A stretch of 64,000 bases of DNA from Alteromonas sp047556435 (GCF_047556435.1 NZ_CP180210.1:1984001-2048000); one strand, 5' to 3'. Positions 53,711-63,206 are shown, counted from the stretch's first letter. Notes: generated by a model from the letters alone, not told the origin. Made by a program: numbers and translations.

Positions 53711-54690
53711 AGCACCATTTACTGCACGTGTTGCGGCATTGGGAACCACAAAAAGACGCATTTCAGTGGTTGTTGGCGACGGTCATTGAAACCGCAGGAT
53801 CAAGTTATCGCAAAGCGGGCGCAATGATGTTATTTAATGACAGAGGCGATCAGCTTGGCGTAGTCAGTGGGGGGTGTTTGGAAAGCGACATTCTGCATCA
53901 GGCAAGGATGTGTTGGGAGTCAGGGAAAGCAAAAACCGTAACGTATGATATGCAGGAGGAAGGTGATATTGCCTGGCGCCTGGGTATAGGTTGTGGAGGC
54001 GAAGTAACCCTGTTATTGCAACCGGTTACTGCTGATGCGGAATATCTGGGCTTACAGCATGTGCTGGCATTGCTGGAATCCGGCCAGCCGGTCACTTATG
54101 CGGTGGAAATAGCTTCAGCTCAGCCTAATGCAAGGGTTAATGATACTGCTGTTAAGGGCGAAAATTGGTTTGCTCACCGCATCATGCCGCCGCCTTCGCT
54201 GGCAATTCTGGGGGGCGGTGTAGATGCCAGGCCACTGGCACAGATGGCGAATATACTGGGTTGGCGGGTACACGTGAATGATTCCCGTGCTCGCTACGCC
54301 AGATCAGAGGATTTTTCAGGGTGTCAGGTTAGCGATATCTCTACAGACAAATTATCTGGGGCTGCGTGGCTGAAAAACGCGAATGCTGTCATTGTGATGC
54401 ATCATCAGGTAACCATGGATGCCAACGCACTGGCGCATCTGGCACACAATGCTGTACCGCAGTTACGCTATCTGGCATTACTGGGACCCTCACACCGATG
54501 TGAAAAGGTGCTTAGTGAAGCAAACATTCATCACTCATCGTTACCTGTTGAACTTCAGTCACCCGCGGGACTGGCGCTGGGGGGGGAGTTACCTGAATCC
54601 ATCGCGCTGTCGATGATTGCGCAGGCTCATGCTGTGCTGCATAACAAAAGTGCAGTTCCGCTCAAAGGTAAGCCGTGCAGTTTCGGTTAG
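53707..54690 (+). CDS. XdhC/CoxI family molybdoenzyme maturation protein
   Basis: A 327-residue XdhC-type protein. The N-terminal XdhC/CoxI domain has ETAGSSYRKAGAMMLFNDRGDQLGVVSGGCLESDI and LGIGCGGEVTLLLQPV. The C-terminal Rossmann domain has LAILGGGVDARPLAQMANILGWRVHVNDSRARYA. In Rhodobacter, XdhC carries the sulfurated molybdenum cofactor into xanthine dehydrogenase. No molybdenum hydroxylase subunit is encoded in this window. Its 3' end overlaps the MocA-like gene by 16 bases. Confidence 0.92.
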   Translation: MKHHLLHVLRHWEPQKDAFQWLLATVIETAGSSYRKAGAMMLFNDRGDQLGVVSGGCLESDILHQARMCWESGKAKTVTYDMQEEGDIAWRLGIGCGGEVTLLLQPVTADAEYLGLQHVLALLESGQPVTYAVEIASAQPNARVNDTAVKGENWFAHRIMPPPSLAILGGGVDARPLAQMANILGWRVHVNDSRARYARSEDFSGCQVSDISTDKLSGAAWLKNANAVIVMHHQVTMDANALAHLAHNAVPQLRYLALLGPSHRCEKVLSEANIHHSSLPVELQSPAGLALGGELPESIALSMIAQAHAVLHNKSAVPLKGKPCSFG

Positions 54691-55331
54691 GGATAGTTAT
54701 TCTCGCAGCTGGCGCGAGCGAACGCTACGGTGCCAATAAGCTCATCAGCAGGCATCCTTCCGGTTGCAGCCTTATCAGGCATACGGTACAGGTTTGTTTG
54801 CCGCTGTGTACTTTTCGCTCGCCTGTCGTTGTTACGGGGCGCTGGCATGACTCACTGAAGACTGAACTCTGTTTAGCGCCATGCCGGTTAACGTACAATG
54901 TGAACTGGCAGCAAGGGATGGGCACCAGTATCGCCTTTGGCGTTAACTCGCTGCTTATTAATGGCGGCAAGCCTGTTGACACATCGGGCGAGATGAATTC
55001 GCCCACCCACATTCTGATCGTACTTGGCGATCTACCGCTTTTGTCCACCGACAGTTTACTTGCGCTCACTCATACCGCGCAGCGTCACCCTCACAAAATC
55101 ATCGCCAGTGCATGGCAACAAAACGTAACCGTACCGGCCATTTTTCCGGCAGAAGCCTTCCCTGTGCTCAAGTCACTGAATAACGATAAAGGCGCAGGAC
55201 TTTACTTAAAAAAGGTAATGGCGGAAAAGCCGGACGATATCGAATTGGTTGCGCATGCTCAGGCTGGTGTGGATATCGATAAGCCATCAGACTGGCTATT
55301 CTGTGACTCAGCTGCGACAGGACATGTTTGA
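54675..55331 (+). CDS. MocA/MobA-like nucleotidyltransferase
   Basis: A 218-residue NTP-transferase-fold protein. The nucleotide motif VILAAGASERYGANKL is at residues 8-23 and the metal-binding HILIVLGDLPLLS at about 113-125. The start is a GTG at 54675 inside xdhC; AAAGGT lies upstream. MocA adds CMP to the molybdenum cofactor of the xanthine-oxidase family while MobA adds GMP. The pairing with xdhC favours MocA, but this is inferred from context. It is the last gene of the operon in view. Confidence 0.88.
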   Translation: MQFRLGIVILAAGASERYGANKLISRHPSGCSLIRHTVQVCLPLCTFRSPVVVTGRWHDSLKTELCLAPCRLTYNVNWQQGMGTSIAFGVNSLLINGGKPVDTSGEMNSPTHILIVLGDLPLLSTDSLLALTHTAQRHPHKIIASAWQQNVTVPAIFPAEAFPVLKSLNNDKGAGLYLKKVMAEKPDDIELVAHAQAGVDIDKPSDWLFCDSAATGHV

Positions 55332-55402
55332 CATAGTGGGGGCTTGTAAAAGCGCAAAGCGCACCAACCTCTACTGTATTCTTCTGCATAAAGTTGACGC
55401 AA

Positions 55403-56095
55403 ATGGCCCACGAATTGGATCATGATCTTCGTAAAGCTATCACTCTCAGCATCGCTGCAGTCAGTGTATTGTGGGTGATCCAGTCTGCGGGCGTGTTGTT
55501 CTCTTTGCCCTTGAATGTGCTGGGGATCATGCCGCTTGACCCTGCGCGCTTGTATGGCATTCTTACTGCGCCACTGGTACATGGCTCATACGAGCATATT
55601 TTCAATAACACACTCCCCTTGATCGTGCTGGGTACTGCGCTTTGGTATGGCTATCCACGTTCACGATGGTGGGTCATTGCTTCAAGCTGGCTGGTTTCCG
55701 GCTTAGGCGTCTGGCTTTTTGGCCGGGAAGCCGTACATTTGGGCGCCAGTGGAGTGAGTCACGGATTGTTTTTCTTTTTGTTTACGGTGTCCGTTTTTCG
55801 TAGAGATGCCCGTTCGGTCGGCCTCATGATGATCGCGTTTTTTATGTATGGCGGCATGATTATGACTATCTTTCCTCGCGATCCTTCCATTTCCTTTGAA
55901 GCGCATTTCTTCGGTGCTGTTGGCGGCGTTCTCGCTGCGGTTACTTTGTGGCGCCGCGACCCTAAGCCAGTGTTAAAAAAATATAGCTGGGAAGGTGAGG
56001 AGGAACTCGACGACCCGGTTATCGGTGATTTATGGAAACGTTCTGCCACCGACGCGGATACCAACAGCGACAATGATTCAGAAAAAAGTCTATAA
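55403..56095 (+). CDS. Rhomboid intramembrane serine protease
   Basis: A 230-residue rhomboid protease. The catalytic Ser116 is in LGASGVSHG and the His168 partner in EAHFFGAVGG. Further features are VHGSYEHIFNNTLPLIVLG (the HxxxHxxxN-like helix, where the pattern is HGSYEHIFNN) and six hydrophobic segments. The C-terminal tail (DPVIGDLWKRSATDADTNSDNDSEKSL) is acidic and soluble. I chose the ATG at 55403; a TTG at 55394 is an alternative. It is distinct from the rhombosortase at 45090. Its stop codon overlaps the convergent marC by six bases. Confidence 0.92.
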   Translation: MAHELDHDLRKAITLSIAAVSVLWVIQSAGVLFSLPLNVLGIMPLDPARLYGILTAPLVHGSYEHIFNNTLPLIVLGTALWYGYPRSRWWVIASSWLVSGLGVWLFGREAVHLGASGVSHGLFFFLFTVSVFRRDARSVGLMMIAFFMYGGMIMTIFPRDPSISFEAHFFGAVGGVLAAVTLWRRDPKPVLKKYSWEGEEELDDPVIGDLWKRSATDADTNSDNDSEKSL

Positions 56096-56698
56096 CCCAA
56101 AGTAAACTTTAATTCCGGCCAGCGCATTGGCTGTTGCCAGTGACGCCAGGATAAGTCCCATTATACGGCTGATGACATTGGCTCCCATCTCGCCAATTAT
56201 CCGGATGATGGCGTTTGCACAAAGCAGTAGAACAAGTGTAATCAGTAATACTGATAACATTACCAAAGCGGTTTGCGCCTGCTCCCATAAGGAATACACA
56301 TCATTTTTGGTCAGCATCACCGCGGCTAGCATCGCCCCGGGACTGGCAATAGAGGGAACTGCGACCGGGAAAATTGCCCGCTCTTTAACGTTGTCAGTGA
56401 GTTTTATTTCCTGTTCAGGTTTCGCTTCTCCAAAAATCATAGACAGTGCGAATAAAAACAGCACAATGCCACCGGCAATTTGAAAGGCGGGCAGGGGAAT
56501 TTGCATGGCATCAAGAATGATTTCTCCGGCCAGGATGAAAAACAGAAGAATGAGTGCAGACGCCAGTATAGCCAGCAGTGCCACTTTTCGCCTGGCTTTG
56601 GCATCCTGGCGTTTGGTGGCGGCAATAAAAACCGGAACGGTACCAATAGGATCAATTACCGCAAAAAAATAAATAAAAACCGGAAGTAATTCAATCAT
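56090..56698 (-). CDS. MarC family integral membrane protein
   Basis: A 202-residue membrane protein with six predicted helices. Family motifs are FIYFFAVIDPIGTVPVFIAAT at the N-terminus and the second-half signature FPVAVPSIASPGAMLAAVML (about 122-141), seen here as AIFPVAVPSIASPGAM. The function of MarC/YhgN proteins is unknown; the original multiple-antibiotic-resistance link was not upheld. It starts inside the stop codon of the upstream gene (ATGA). Confidence 0.92.
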   Translation of the reverse strand: MIELLPVFIYFFAVIDPIGTVPVFIAATKRQDAKARRKVALLAILASALILLFFILAGEIILDAMQIPLPAFQIAGGIVLFLFALSMIFGEAKPEQEIKLTDNVKERAIFPVAVPSIASPGAMLAAVMLTKNDVYSLWEQAQTALVMLSVLLITLVLLLCANAIIRIIGEMGANVISRIMGLILASLATANALAGIKVYFGL

Positions 56699-57315
56699 CG
56701 ATTGCGCCAGTATGGGAGTGAAACGAAGCGTGGCGTTTTGCGTACATATTGATTAAACGTTTCCTGAAAGCGTTGACGCAAATGATCCTCCTCAAACAAT
56801 ACCTGCCGGTAAAGTGCCGATATCCCGATTATCATACACACCAGCGTAAACAGGCTGGGGTATGCAATGAAAAAGCCGCACTGACCCAATGCCACGCCAA
56901 TGTAGCCGGGGTTTCTGCTAATACGGTAGGGCCCGGATTGCACCAGCATTGCAGGCGCGTGGTTATCAACGCCACTTCGCCAGTGTGATGCCAGTGTGTA
57001 GTTAGATACCAGCGCGAGCGCCAGCCCGGTTACCATCAGAACGATCCCGAAAATTGACAGGCCGACGCGCGGCGGTGTTGTCAATGGCCCATAATACACA
57101 CTTAATTGCGGTGAAATTGCGATGGCAACGGTCGTGAGCCAAATGACAATCCGAAAGAGGCGAAACGTCATGTGATTCCACCAGTGTGATGAAAATTGTT
57201 CACCAGGATGAACCCGGGACAACCCGTCTCGCTGACGCCACAGGATCATCGTCGTGTAGAGTATCGCAACGAACGTGTAATAGCTGGCAAAGAAAGTGAA
57301 CAATGCCTGCGTCAT
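56695..57315 (-). CDS. Isoprenylcysteine carboxyl methyltransferase-like membrane protein
   Basis: A 206-residue membrane protein with five helices and the ICMT/phospholipid methyltransferase signature near the C-terminus: GPYRISRNPGYIGVALGQCG (about 130-149) then EEDHLRQRFQETFNQYVRKTPRFV. These Arg/Asn/Pro and Glu/Tyr residues bind SAM in the family. Bacteria do not make prenylated CaaX proteins, so the natural acceptor is unknown; NnrU and PEMT relatives act on lipids or quinones. It overlaps marC by four bases. Confidence 0.82.
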   Translation of the reverse strand: MTQALFTFFASYYTFVAILYTTMILWRQRDGLSRVHPGEQFSSHWWNHMTFRLFRIVIWLTTVAIAISPQLSVYYGPLTTPPRVGLSIFGIVLMVTGLALALVSNYTLASHWRSGVDNHAPAMLVQSGPYRISRNPGYIGVALGQCGFFIAYPSLFTLVCMIIGISALYRQVLFEEDHLRQRFQETFNQYVRKTPRFVSLPYWRNR

Positions 57316-57337
57316 AGTGTCGTTATCCTTTTATCTT

Positions 57338-58717
57338 TCAGTCAGCCGCGAATTGGTAATTACGTTGACGCTGTATATACCAAAGCCTTGCGCCAAGTAA
57401 AACCGCCGCCGAGCTTAAACCGACGATAAAACCAATCCAGAAGCCTGCAGCTTCCATTGGAGCATCCGTTATCCAACTCGTTCTTCCTAAAATGATCCCA
57501 CACGGCAATCCAATTAACCAGTATGCGATGAAAGTAATAATAAACATTGCGGTAGTATCTTTATAGCCACGCAGCGCATTGGCAGAAATTACCTGAATCG
57601 CATCCGAAAACTGGAACAGGGCAGCATAAATAAGCAATGCATTTGCCAGTTCATATACCGCTCGGTCGGTAGTGTACATACTGGTAATTATGCCTTTCGC
57701 CAACAACGTGAAAGAAGCCGTGCCTATCGCGACTATAAGCCCAATACTGATGGCACTTTTTACCGCCACCGCAGCTTGCTTACTCTGTTGTTGCCCAATT
57801 CGGTACCCCACACGGATGGATACCGCCATACCTAGGCTCAAAGGAAACATAAACATCAGCGCAGAGAAGTTAAGTGCGACCTGATGCGCGGCAACGGTAT
57901 TTGCCCCAAAGGGCGCGAGCAATAGTGCCACGACGGCAAACAGGGTTACCTCGAAAAGCAGCGTCATGGCCACTGGGAACCCCAGCCGAAACGTTCGTAG
58001 CATGGCAAACAGGGAAGGCTGATATAAACGTGAAAATAAATTGTACCGGGCCAATGCGGGCGCAAATCGGGCATAGAAGAAGGTTGCCAGCATCATCGCA
58101 TATATTACGATTGCGGTAGCTATACCGCAGCCTGCACCACCGAACGCCGGGATTGGACCTGCACCGTAGATGAACGAATAGTTACCCACAATGTTAAATC
58201 CCAGGCCAATCACGGTAATGATCATGGTAGGCTTGGTTTTACCAAGCCCCTCACAAAAGTTACGCAGCCACTGATAGAGCGCAAAGCCAGGCATTGCCAG
58301 AATGACGTAACGCACATAGTCCACCGTGATAAGATACAGGTCCTGCTCCATCGGGAAGAGAGCTACCAGTGCGGGGGTCAGCGGATATAGCAGAAGCATT
58401 ACCAGACTGACAAACAACAGCACGTAACCTGCCTGCTGCGAGGCGTCGGCAACGTTGTCGAAAGATTTACTGCCATGAAGCCGGGAAATAATGGGAGGCA
58501 GGGCAAGCGCAATGCCCTGCAAAAAACACAGTAACGGGATTGTGATACTAAAGCCGAGTGCAACCGCAGCCATGTCAACCGCATCGTACCGACCGGCCAT
58601 AATCGTATCACTGACACCCATAAGCATTTGCGTGATCTGAGCGATAAGCAGCGGCCAGGTTAAATTGATGAGGCGTCGGCTTTCCAGCGCAAACCGCTTA
58701 GTTACAATCCAGCTCAT
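57338..58717 (-). CDS. MATE family efflux transporter
   Basis: A 459-residue multidrug and toxin extrusion protein of the NorM/DinF type, with 12 helices. The start is the ATG at 58717 (MSWIVTKRFALESRRLINLTWPLLIAQITQMLMG), with GGAA eight bases upstream; a longer frame to 58768 lies in moeA. Motifs include VSDTIMAGRYDAVDMAAVALG, PGFALYQWLRNFCEGLGKTKP and the acidic residues in TM1/TM7 usual for cation coupling. It begins within the moeA stop codon (ATGA), so the two are translated together, an uncommon pairing. Confidence 0.92.
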   Translation of the reverse strand: MSWIVTKRFALESRRLINLTWPLLIAQITQMLMGVSDTIMAGRYDAVDMAAVALGFSITIPLLCFLQGIALALPPIISRLHGSKSFDNVADASQQAGYVLLFVSLVMLLLYPLTPALVALFPMEQDLYLITVDYVRYVILAMPGFALYQWLRNFCEGLGKTKPTMIITVIGLGFNIVGNYSFIYGAGPIPAFGGAGCGIATAIVIYAMMLATFFYARFAPALARYNLFSRLYQPSLFAMLRTFRLGFPVAMTLLFEVTLFAVVALLLAPFGANTVAAHQVALNFSALMFMFPLSLGMAVSIRVGYRIGQQQSKQAAVAVKSAISIGLIVAIGTASFTLLAKGIITSMYTTDRAVYELANALLIYAALFQFSDAIQVISANALRGYKDTTAMFIITFIAYWLIGLPCGIILGRTSWITDAPMEAAGFWIGFIVGLSSAAVLLGARLWYIQRQRNYQFAAD

Positions 58718-59958
58718 TGCGTGTTTTCCAGGTTGATTCGCAGAGCAAACGGGATCACCGTTACCCACTGTTCAGCATCAAAGCAGCTTTGTTCAGCAGG
58801 CAGTTCAAGGTAACAATTTGCCTGGGTAACAGACGACATCACACCAGAACTTTGATTGGGCAATGGTGTTACACGCCATTGCCCGTCTTGTGCGAACATG
58901 ATGGCGCGCTGAAAATCGGTTCGGCCTGGACGACGTTTTAGTGACGTCGTCAGTCTTGCCTGTATTCGTAGCGGGGAAGTGGTTTGCCCTAATCCCTGCA
59001 GACGTTCAATGACAGGCGTCACCAGCATTTGCGTTGTTACGTAAGCAGACACTGGGTTGCCGGGAACGCCGCAAAACACCATGTTTCCAACCCGGCCAAA
59101 AGCAAAAGGCTTTCCGGGCTTAATGGCAACTTTCCAGAAATCTACCGTTCCCAACGTATCGATCACCGGTTTCACATGGTCTGCATCGCCCACCGAAACG
59201 CCACCGGTGGTGAGCAGCAGGTCCGTTTGTGACGACGCTTCTGTAATTGTGCGCGTTAATGTGTCAATGTCATCTTTCACGATACCGTAGTGAATAATCT
59301 CTACGCCGAGCTCCGCCAACAGGGCGCTAATTCCGGTACTGTTTGATTCATAAATCTGGCCTGCTTGAAGTGGATGACCTGGCTGACACAATTCATCTCC
59401 GGTAGCCATCAGGCCGACTTTTATTTTTCGGTAGACACTCACGGTGGTGATCCCCTGCGAGGCCAATAGCATCAGGTGTGCCGGGCTAAGCCTTGTGCCT
59501 TTAGTGAGGATGCAGTCACCTTTTGTGATATCGTTTCCACGTGCCCGCGTATTCTCGCCCTTTGAAGGCACATCAGTAAATTTTACGCCGTGTTCGCCGG
59601 TAATCGCATTTTCCTGCATGATCACTGTGTCAGCGCCTTTCGGAAGTGGCGCTCCCGTCATAATTCTTGCCGCCGTTCCGGGGGGTAATGACACGATATC
59701 CTGAGTGCCTGCAAGCACAGTTGTTGAAACGGGCAACATGTCGTTATGCGTTAAATCGGAGACGCAGACCGCATAGCCGTCCATCGCTGAATTGGTCCAA
59801 GGCGGCACATTTACTGGCGCAATCACATCGTTTGCGGCAATCCGCATCAATGCCTCTGACAACGGAATGGTTTCGCTCTCATCGACAGTGTGAGTCAGTG
59901 CGAGAGTGTGTTGCAGCGCGTCTTCTAAAGACAACCACTTTGACGTTGCTGACGGCAT
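58714..59958 (-). CDS. moeA: Molybdopterin molybdenumtransferase
   Basis: A 414-residue MoeA, which inserts molybdate into adenylated molybdopterin. Motifs are PPWTNSAMDGYAV near residue 50, IMTGAPLPKGADTVIMQEN, GEDVKGDCIL-like segment (RARGNDITKGDC), the GATGDELCQPGHPL region (VGLMATGDELCQPG), TTGGVSVGDADHVKPV and PGKPFAFGRVGNMVFCGVPGNPVSAYVTTQM. All are intact. It is not next to other moa/mob genes, but lies about 3.4 kb from the XdhC/MocA genes and is the only core cofactor gene in the window. Confidence 0.95.
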   Translation of the reverse strand: MPSATSKWLSLEDALQHTLALTHTVDESETIPLSEALMRIAANDVIAPVNVPPWTNSAMDGYAVCVSDLTHNDMLPVSTTVLAGTQDIVSLPPGTAARIMTGAPLPKGADTVIMQENAITGEHGVKFTDVPSKGENTRARGNDITKGDCILTKGTRLSPAHLMLLASQGITTVSVYRKIKVGLMATGDELCQPGHPLQAGQIYESNSTGISALLAELGVEIIHYGIVKDDIDTLTRTITEASSQTDLLLTTGGVSVGDADHVKPVIDTLGTVDFWKVAIKPGKPFAFGRVGNMVFCGVPGNPVSAYVTTQMLVTPVIERLQGLGQTTSPLRIQARLTTSLKRRPGRTDFQRAIMFAQDGQWRVTPLPNQSSGVMSSVTQANCYLELPAEQSCFDAEQWVTVIPFALRINLENTQ

Positions 59959-60177
59959 GATACAGTCCTGTTACCTGAATTAAGTTGCGAGGGATTATCC
60001 ACGAAAGTTGCGTGTAATCCAATGTCATTGGAGCGACAAATACGACCGGATATCAACGGCAGAGAACAGCAATGGTGAAAGAGAAATCCGTGATATGCAG
60101 GACGTGTGCAACACCTGCTGTAAAAGTCACGTAAACGGAAATATGTGAAAACGGGGATGCGTGTTGCAAGAAGATAA

Positions 60178-60204
60178 TGACGACAGTCAGAAAGACTGTC
60201 GTCA
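60178..60204 (-). terminator. Strong hairpin after the glucosylglycerate operon
   Basis: Perfect 11-base stem TGACGACAGTC / GACTGTCGTCA with a five-base loop, seven bases past the phosphorylase stop codon. On the minus strand it is followed by TTATCTTCTT, a weak T-rich tail. The remainder of 59959-60210 holds no supported gene. Confidence 0.75.
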
Positions 60205-60210
60205 GAAGGT

Positions 60211-61971
60211 TTACTCAATATCCTGATTGCTTATCCACACGGTCTGATATGGCTTAAGTTGCAGGAAACCACCAACGTCTTTAATTTCGTCGCGGGTGAT
60301 AAGATCCAGCCAGTTATCCGTGCCAATCAGATTGATGTCAGACAACAAAATGGATTGCTCTTCTTTGCTTATATTACTGATGCAAAACACACTTTGCTTG
60401 CGGTCAAGGCTCTGACGCCAATAGCCAAAAATCTGATCCCCCAACTGCAACGTGAATTGCGTTGCGTTAGGATGAAACGCGGGTTGCGCTTTGCGGATGC
60501 GTATTAGCTGCGAAATGCGGGTCAGCACTTTGTGGTGTTGCGAGTACGGAGAGTCAAGAAGTGCCTCAAGTTCTGAGTAGTCCCAGCGCTTGCGGTTGAT
60601 TGAGCGATTCTGCCCGGTATTTGCCACTTTTTCATAGTCGTTAGACGTGCCAAGCAGACTATGTATATAAATTCCCGGAATACCTTCCATACCCAGCATG
60701 ATCGCGTGTGCACAAATAAAACGGTCAACCTGGTATTTGTCCGGGCCTTCAGTAGTACCCTGCATCGCATCAAACAAAGTGATATTGATTTCATAAGGTT
60801 TTTGCTGGCCGTGATCAGACGCTCGCCAGGAAATTTTGCCACCGAAATTCTGCATGGTATGCACCAGTGAGGAAAGTTCGTCGTCGCTTAACAGTCCTTC
60901 TGCCGGGCGTAACCCAATACCGTCATGTGAAGCAATAAAGTTAAAATACGCGGTTCCGTTTTGGGCCGGGGGCATGCTCATCATCCAGTTTTTCAGATAA
61001 CGGCAGTCGCCGGTAACCATGGTATTGACAAGCAACGGCGGTAACGAAAAGTTATAAATCGCGTGCGCCTCGTTAGCGTTTCCGAAATAGGTCAGGTTTT
61101 CCCGGTTAGGAATGTTAGTTTCCGTGATCAAAATGATGCTGGGATCCACATGCTCTACAAGCGTGCGTATCAGCCTTATGACCTCATGGGTTTGTGGCAG
61201 GTTGATGCAGGGGGTGCCAACGATTTTCCATAAAAATGCCACGGCATCGAGACGAAATATTTTTGCGCCTTTATCCAGATAAAGCCGGATGATCTCAATG
61301 AACGTAAGCAAAACTTTAGGATTTCTGAAATCAAAATCCACCTGGTCATGACTGAAGGTACACCAAACATACTTGGTGCCATTTTCTGTCTGTGTTTCTC
61401 TTAACAACGGCGATACGCGAGGACGCGTAACCATAGATAAATCATCTGATGGATCGCCGGTAAAAAAGAAGTCGCTGCCAGGGCCTTCTCCTTTGATAAA
61501 ATTATCAAACCAGACGCTGCGGGCCGAGCAATGATTAATCACAAGATCTACCATCAGGCCGTACTCAGCAGCGATACGCTCTACCTCGGGCCAGTCTCCC
61601 AGCGATTCGTTGACACTCGAGTAATCGATAACAGAGAAGCCATCGTCTGAGCTGTAAGGGAAAAATGGCAGAATATGCACATTATTTACCGTGTTTTTGC
61701 AATAGGTGTGCAAAAAACGAAACAAGGTGAACAGGGGACGCTCGTGTTCGTTGATGACGCTATCACCGTACGTGATCATGATGATGTCATCTTCGTCCCA
61801 GTAGTTACAGTGTGCCTCTGGAAGCACAACATCATCATTTTCTTTCAGGCCGATAGCATTAATAAGCTGCGTAGCCAGTTCACCCACCGGTGTATCCAGA
61901 ACGACATCGGCATAAATCGCCTGCAAGTGGTGGCTGACTTTCTCGTGAAGTAAGTTCCAGCGTGCTGTCAT
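60211..61971 (-). CDS. GH13_18 sugar phosphorylase, probably glucosylglycerate phosphorylase
   Basis: A 586-residue alpha-amylase-superfamily phosphorylase. The catalytic residues are in place: nucleophile Asp242 in FRLDAVAFLWK, acid/base Glu284 in LITETNIPN and Asp350 in IASHDGIG. The N-terminal VHILPFFPYSSDDGFSVIDY is typical of sucrose-phosphorylase-like GH13_18 enzymes. That subfamily includes sucrose, glucosylglycerol and glucosylglycerate phosphorylases. The immediate neighbours make glucosylglycerate, so reversible phosphorolysis of glucosylglycerate to glucose 1-phosphate and glycerate is most likely. There is no signal peptide. The gene starts three bases after the synthase stop codon. 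Confidence 0.88.
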   Translation of the reverse strand: MTARWNLLHEKVSHHLQAIYADVVLDTPVGELATQLINAIGLKENDDVVLPEAHCNYWDEDDIIMITYGDSVINEHERPLFTLFRFLHTYCKNTVNNVHILPFFPYSSDDGFSVIDYSSVNESLGDWPEVERIAAEYGLMVDLVINHCSARSVWFDNFIKGEGPGSDFFFTGDPSDDLSMVTRPRVSPLLRETQTENGTKYVWCTFSHDQVDFDFRNPKVLLTFIEIIRLYLDKGAKIFRLDAVAFLWKIVGTPCINLPQTHEVIRLIRTLVEHVDPSIILITETNIPNRENLTYFGNANEAHAIYNFSLPPLLVNTMVTGDCRYLKNWMMSMPPAQNGTAYFNFIASHDGIGLRPAEGLLSDDELSSLVHTMQNFGGKISWRASDHGQQKPYEINITLFDAMQGTTEGPDKYQVDRFICAHAIMLGMEGIPGIYIHSLLGTSNDYEKVANTGQNRSINRKRWDYSELEALLDSPYSQHHKVLTRISQLIRIRKAQPAFHPNATQFTLQLGDQIFGYWRQSLDRKQSVFCISNISKEEQSILLSDINLIGTDNWLDLITRDEIKDVGGFLQLKPYQTVWISNQDIE

Positions 61972-61974
61972 GAT

Positions 61975-63198
61975 TTACCCTAAATATTCTGCAGTGTCGG
62001 CCTCTACCGCTTCTAAAATACGGTCAAGGATGTCTGGAACCGCGCTGGTTACGCGGTTCCAACTTGGAATAAACGGTGTTTCCATCGGATTTTCCAAAAA
62101 GTTTTGTCCGGCTTTCATAATATTGCTGGCAAACATTTCCACGGCTTTTTCTTCACTGTGGATATCGAGGTTCAGGCCATTCATAACTGCATCATTATGA
62201 TAGGTCTCGATAAAATCCAGCGCAATTCTGAAGTAGGTTGCTTTAATTGAACGGAACATTTCATTACTGAAGGTAACACCTTGCGTGGCCAGCTTTCTGA
62301 AAACCGCTTTGGTGATGTCGATAGACATCTTTGAAAGGCCACCCTGGTCATTATTCAGCGACAGGTCCTGGTGTTTATGATCGTAAATATCTGCAATATC
62401 GGCCTGACAAAGCCGGTTGTGGGAATAGTTGCGGTGCATTTCAGACAATACCCCGATTTCAAGTCCCCAGTCACTGGGAATACGGATATCGTTAAGTACA
62501 TCCCGTCTGAATGAAAATTCCCCTGCCAGTGGATAGCGGAAGCTGTCCATAAACTCCAGATACTCGTTATCACCCAGTATGCGTTTTAGTGCACGTAACA
62601 GTGGAGTAACGAGTAAACGAGAGACGCGACCATTGATTTTGCCGTCGGCCACGCGGGCATAATACCCTTTACAAAACTCGTAATTGAACATGGGGTTGGC
62701 CACTGGATAAATCAGACGGGCTAAAAGATCACGGTTGTAGGTGACAATATCACAGTCGTGGAGTGCAACAGACTCGGCCCTGTTTGAGGCTAAGACATAG
62801 CCCATGCAGTACCAGACATTCCTGCCTTTTCCTAGCTCCTTAGGCGCAAGGCCTTGTTTTTGTAAATCGTCATCTATGGCTTTGAGCCGCGGGCCATCGT
62901 TCCAAAGCACGCGATGATGCTGAGGTAGCTTATTAAAAAAGCCTAAAGCATGACGGTACTGGTCCTCGTTCGCGCGGTCCAGTCCAATCACAATTTCAGA
63001 AAGGTAGGGAACATGTGTTAATTCGTTAACGATATGCGGCAGGGCATCCCCTTCCAGTTCAGAAAACAAACTTGGCAAAATAAGCGCCATCGGGCGCTTT
63101 TGTGAGAAACGCAGTAATTCAGCTTCAAGTTCCTCAGTGGGACGTGCAGATAAATTGTGCAGGGTTGTTACCACACCGTTTTGATAAAAATCGGCCAT
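61975..63198 (-). CDS. gpgS: Glucosyl-3-phosphoglycerate synthase-like glycosyltransferase
   Basis: A 407-residue GT-A glycosyltransferase. The metal/nucleotide DXD is Asp148-Cys-Asp150 in ESVALHDCDIV. Other family stretches are LPSLFSELEGDALPHIVNEL, GKGRNVWYCMGYVLAS, FEFCKGYYARV-like NYEFCKGYYARV and FRYPLAGEFSFRRDVL. GpgS adds glucose from NDP-glucose to 3-phosphoglycerate; a mannosyl donor is possible in related enzymes. A strong AGGAGG precedes the ATG at 63198. The phosphatase gene ends eight bases upstream and the phosphorylase follows, so the three genes form one operon. Confidence 0.88.
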   Translation of the reverse strand: MADFYQNGVVTTLHNLSARPTEELEAELLRFSQKRPMALILPSLFSELEGDALPHIVNELTHVPYLSEIVIGLDRANEDQYRHALGFFNKLPQHHRVLWNDGPRLKAIDDDLQKQGLAPKELGKGRNVWYCMGYVLASNRAESVALHDCDIVTYNRDLLARLIYPVANPMFNYEFCKGYYARVADGKINGRVSRLLVTPLLRALKRILGDNEYLEFMDSFRYPLAGEFSFRRDVLNDIRIPSDWGLEIGVLSEMHRNYSHNRLCQADIADIYDHKHQDLSLNNDQGGLSKMSIDITKAVFRKLATQGVTFSNEMFRSIKATYFRIALDFIETYHNDAVMNGLNLDIHSEEKAVEMFASNIMKAGQNFLENPMETPFIPSWNRVTSAVPDILDRILEAVEADTAEYLG

Positions 63199-63206
63199 GT
63201 GTCCTC

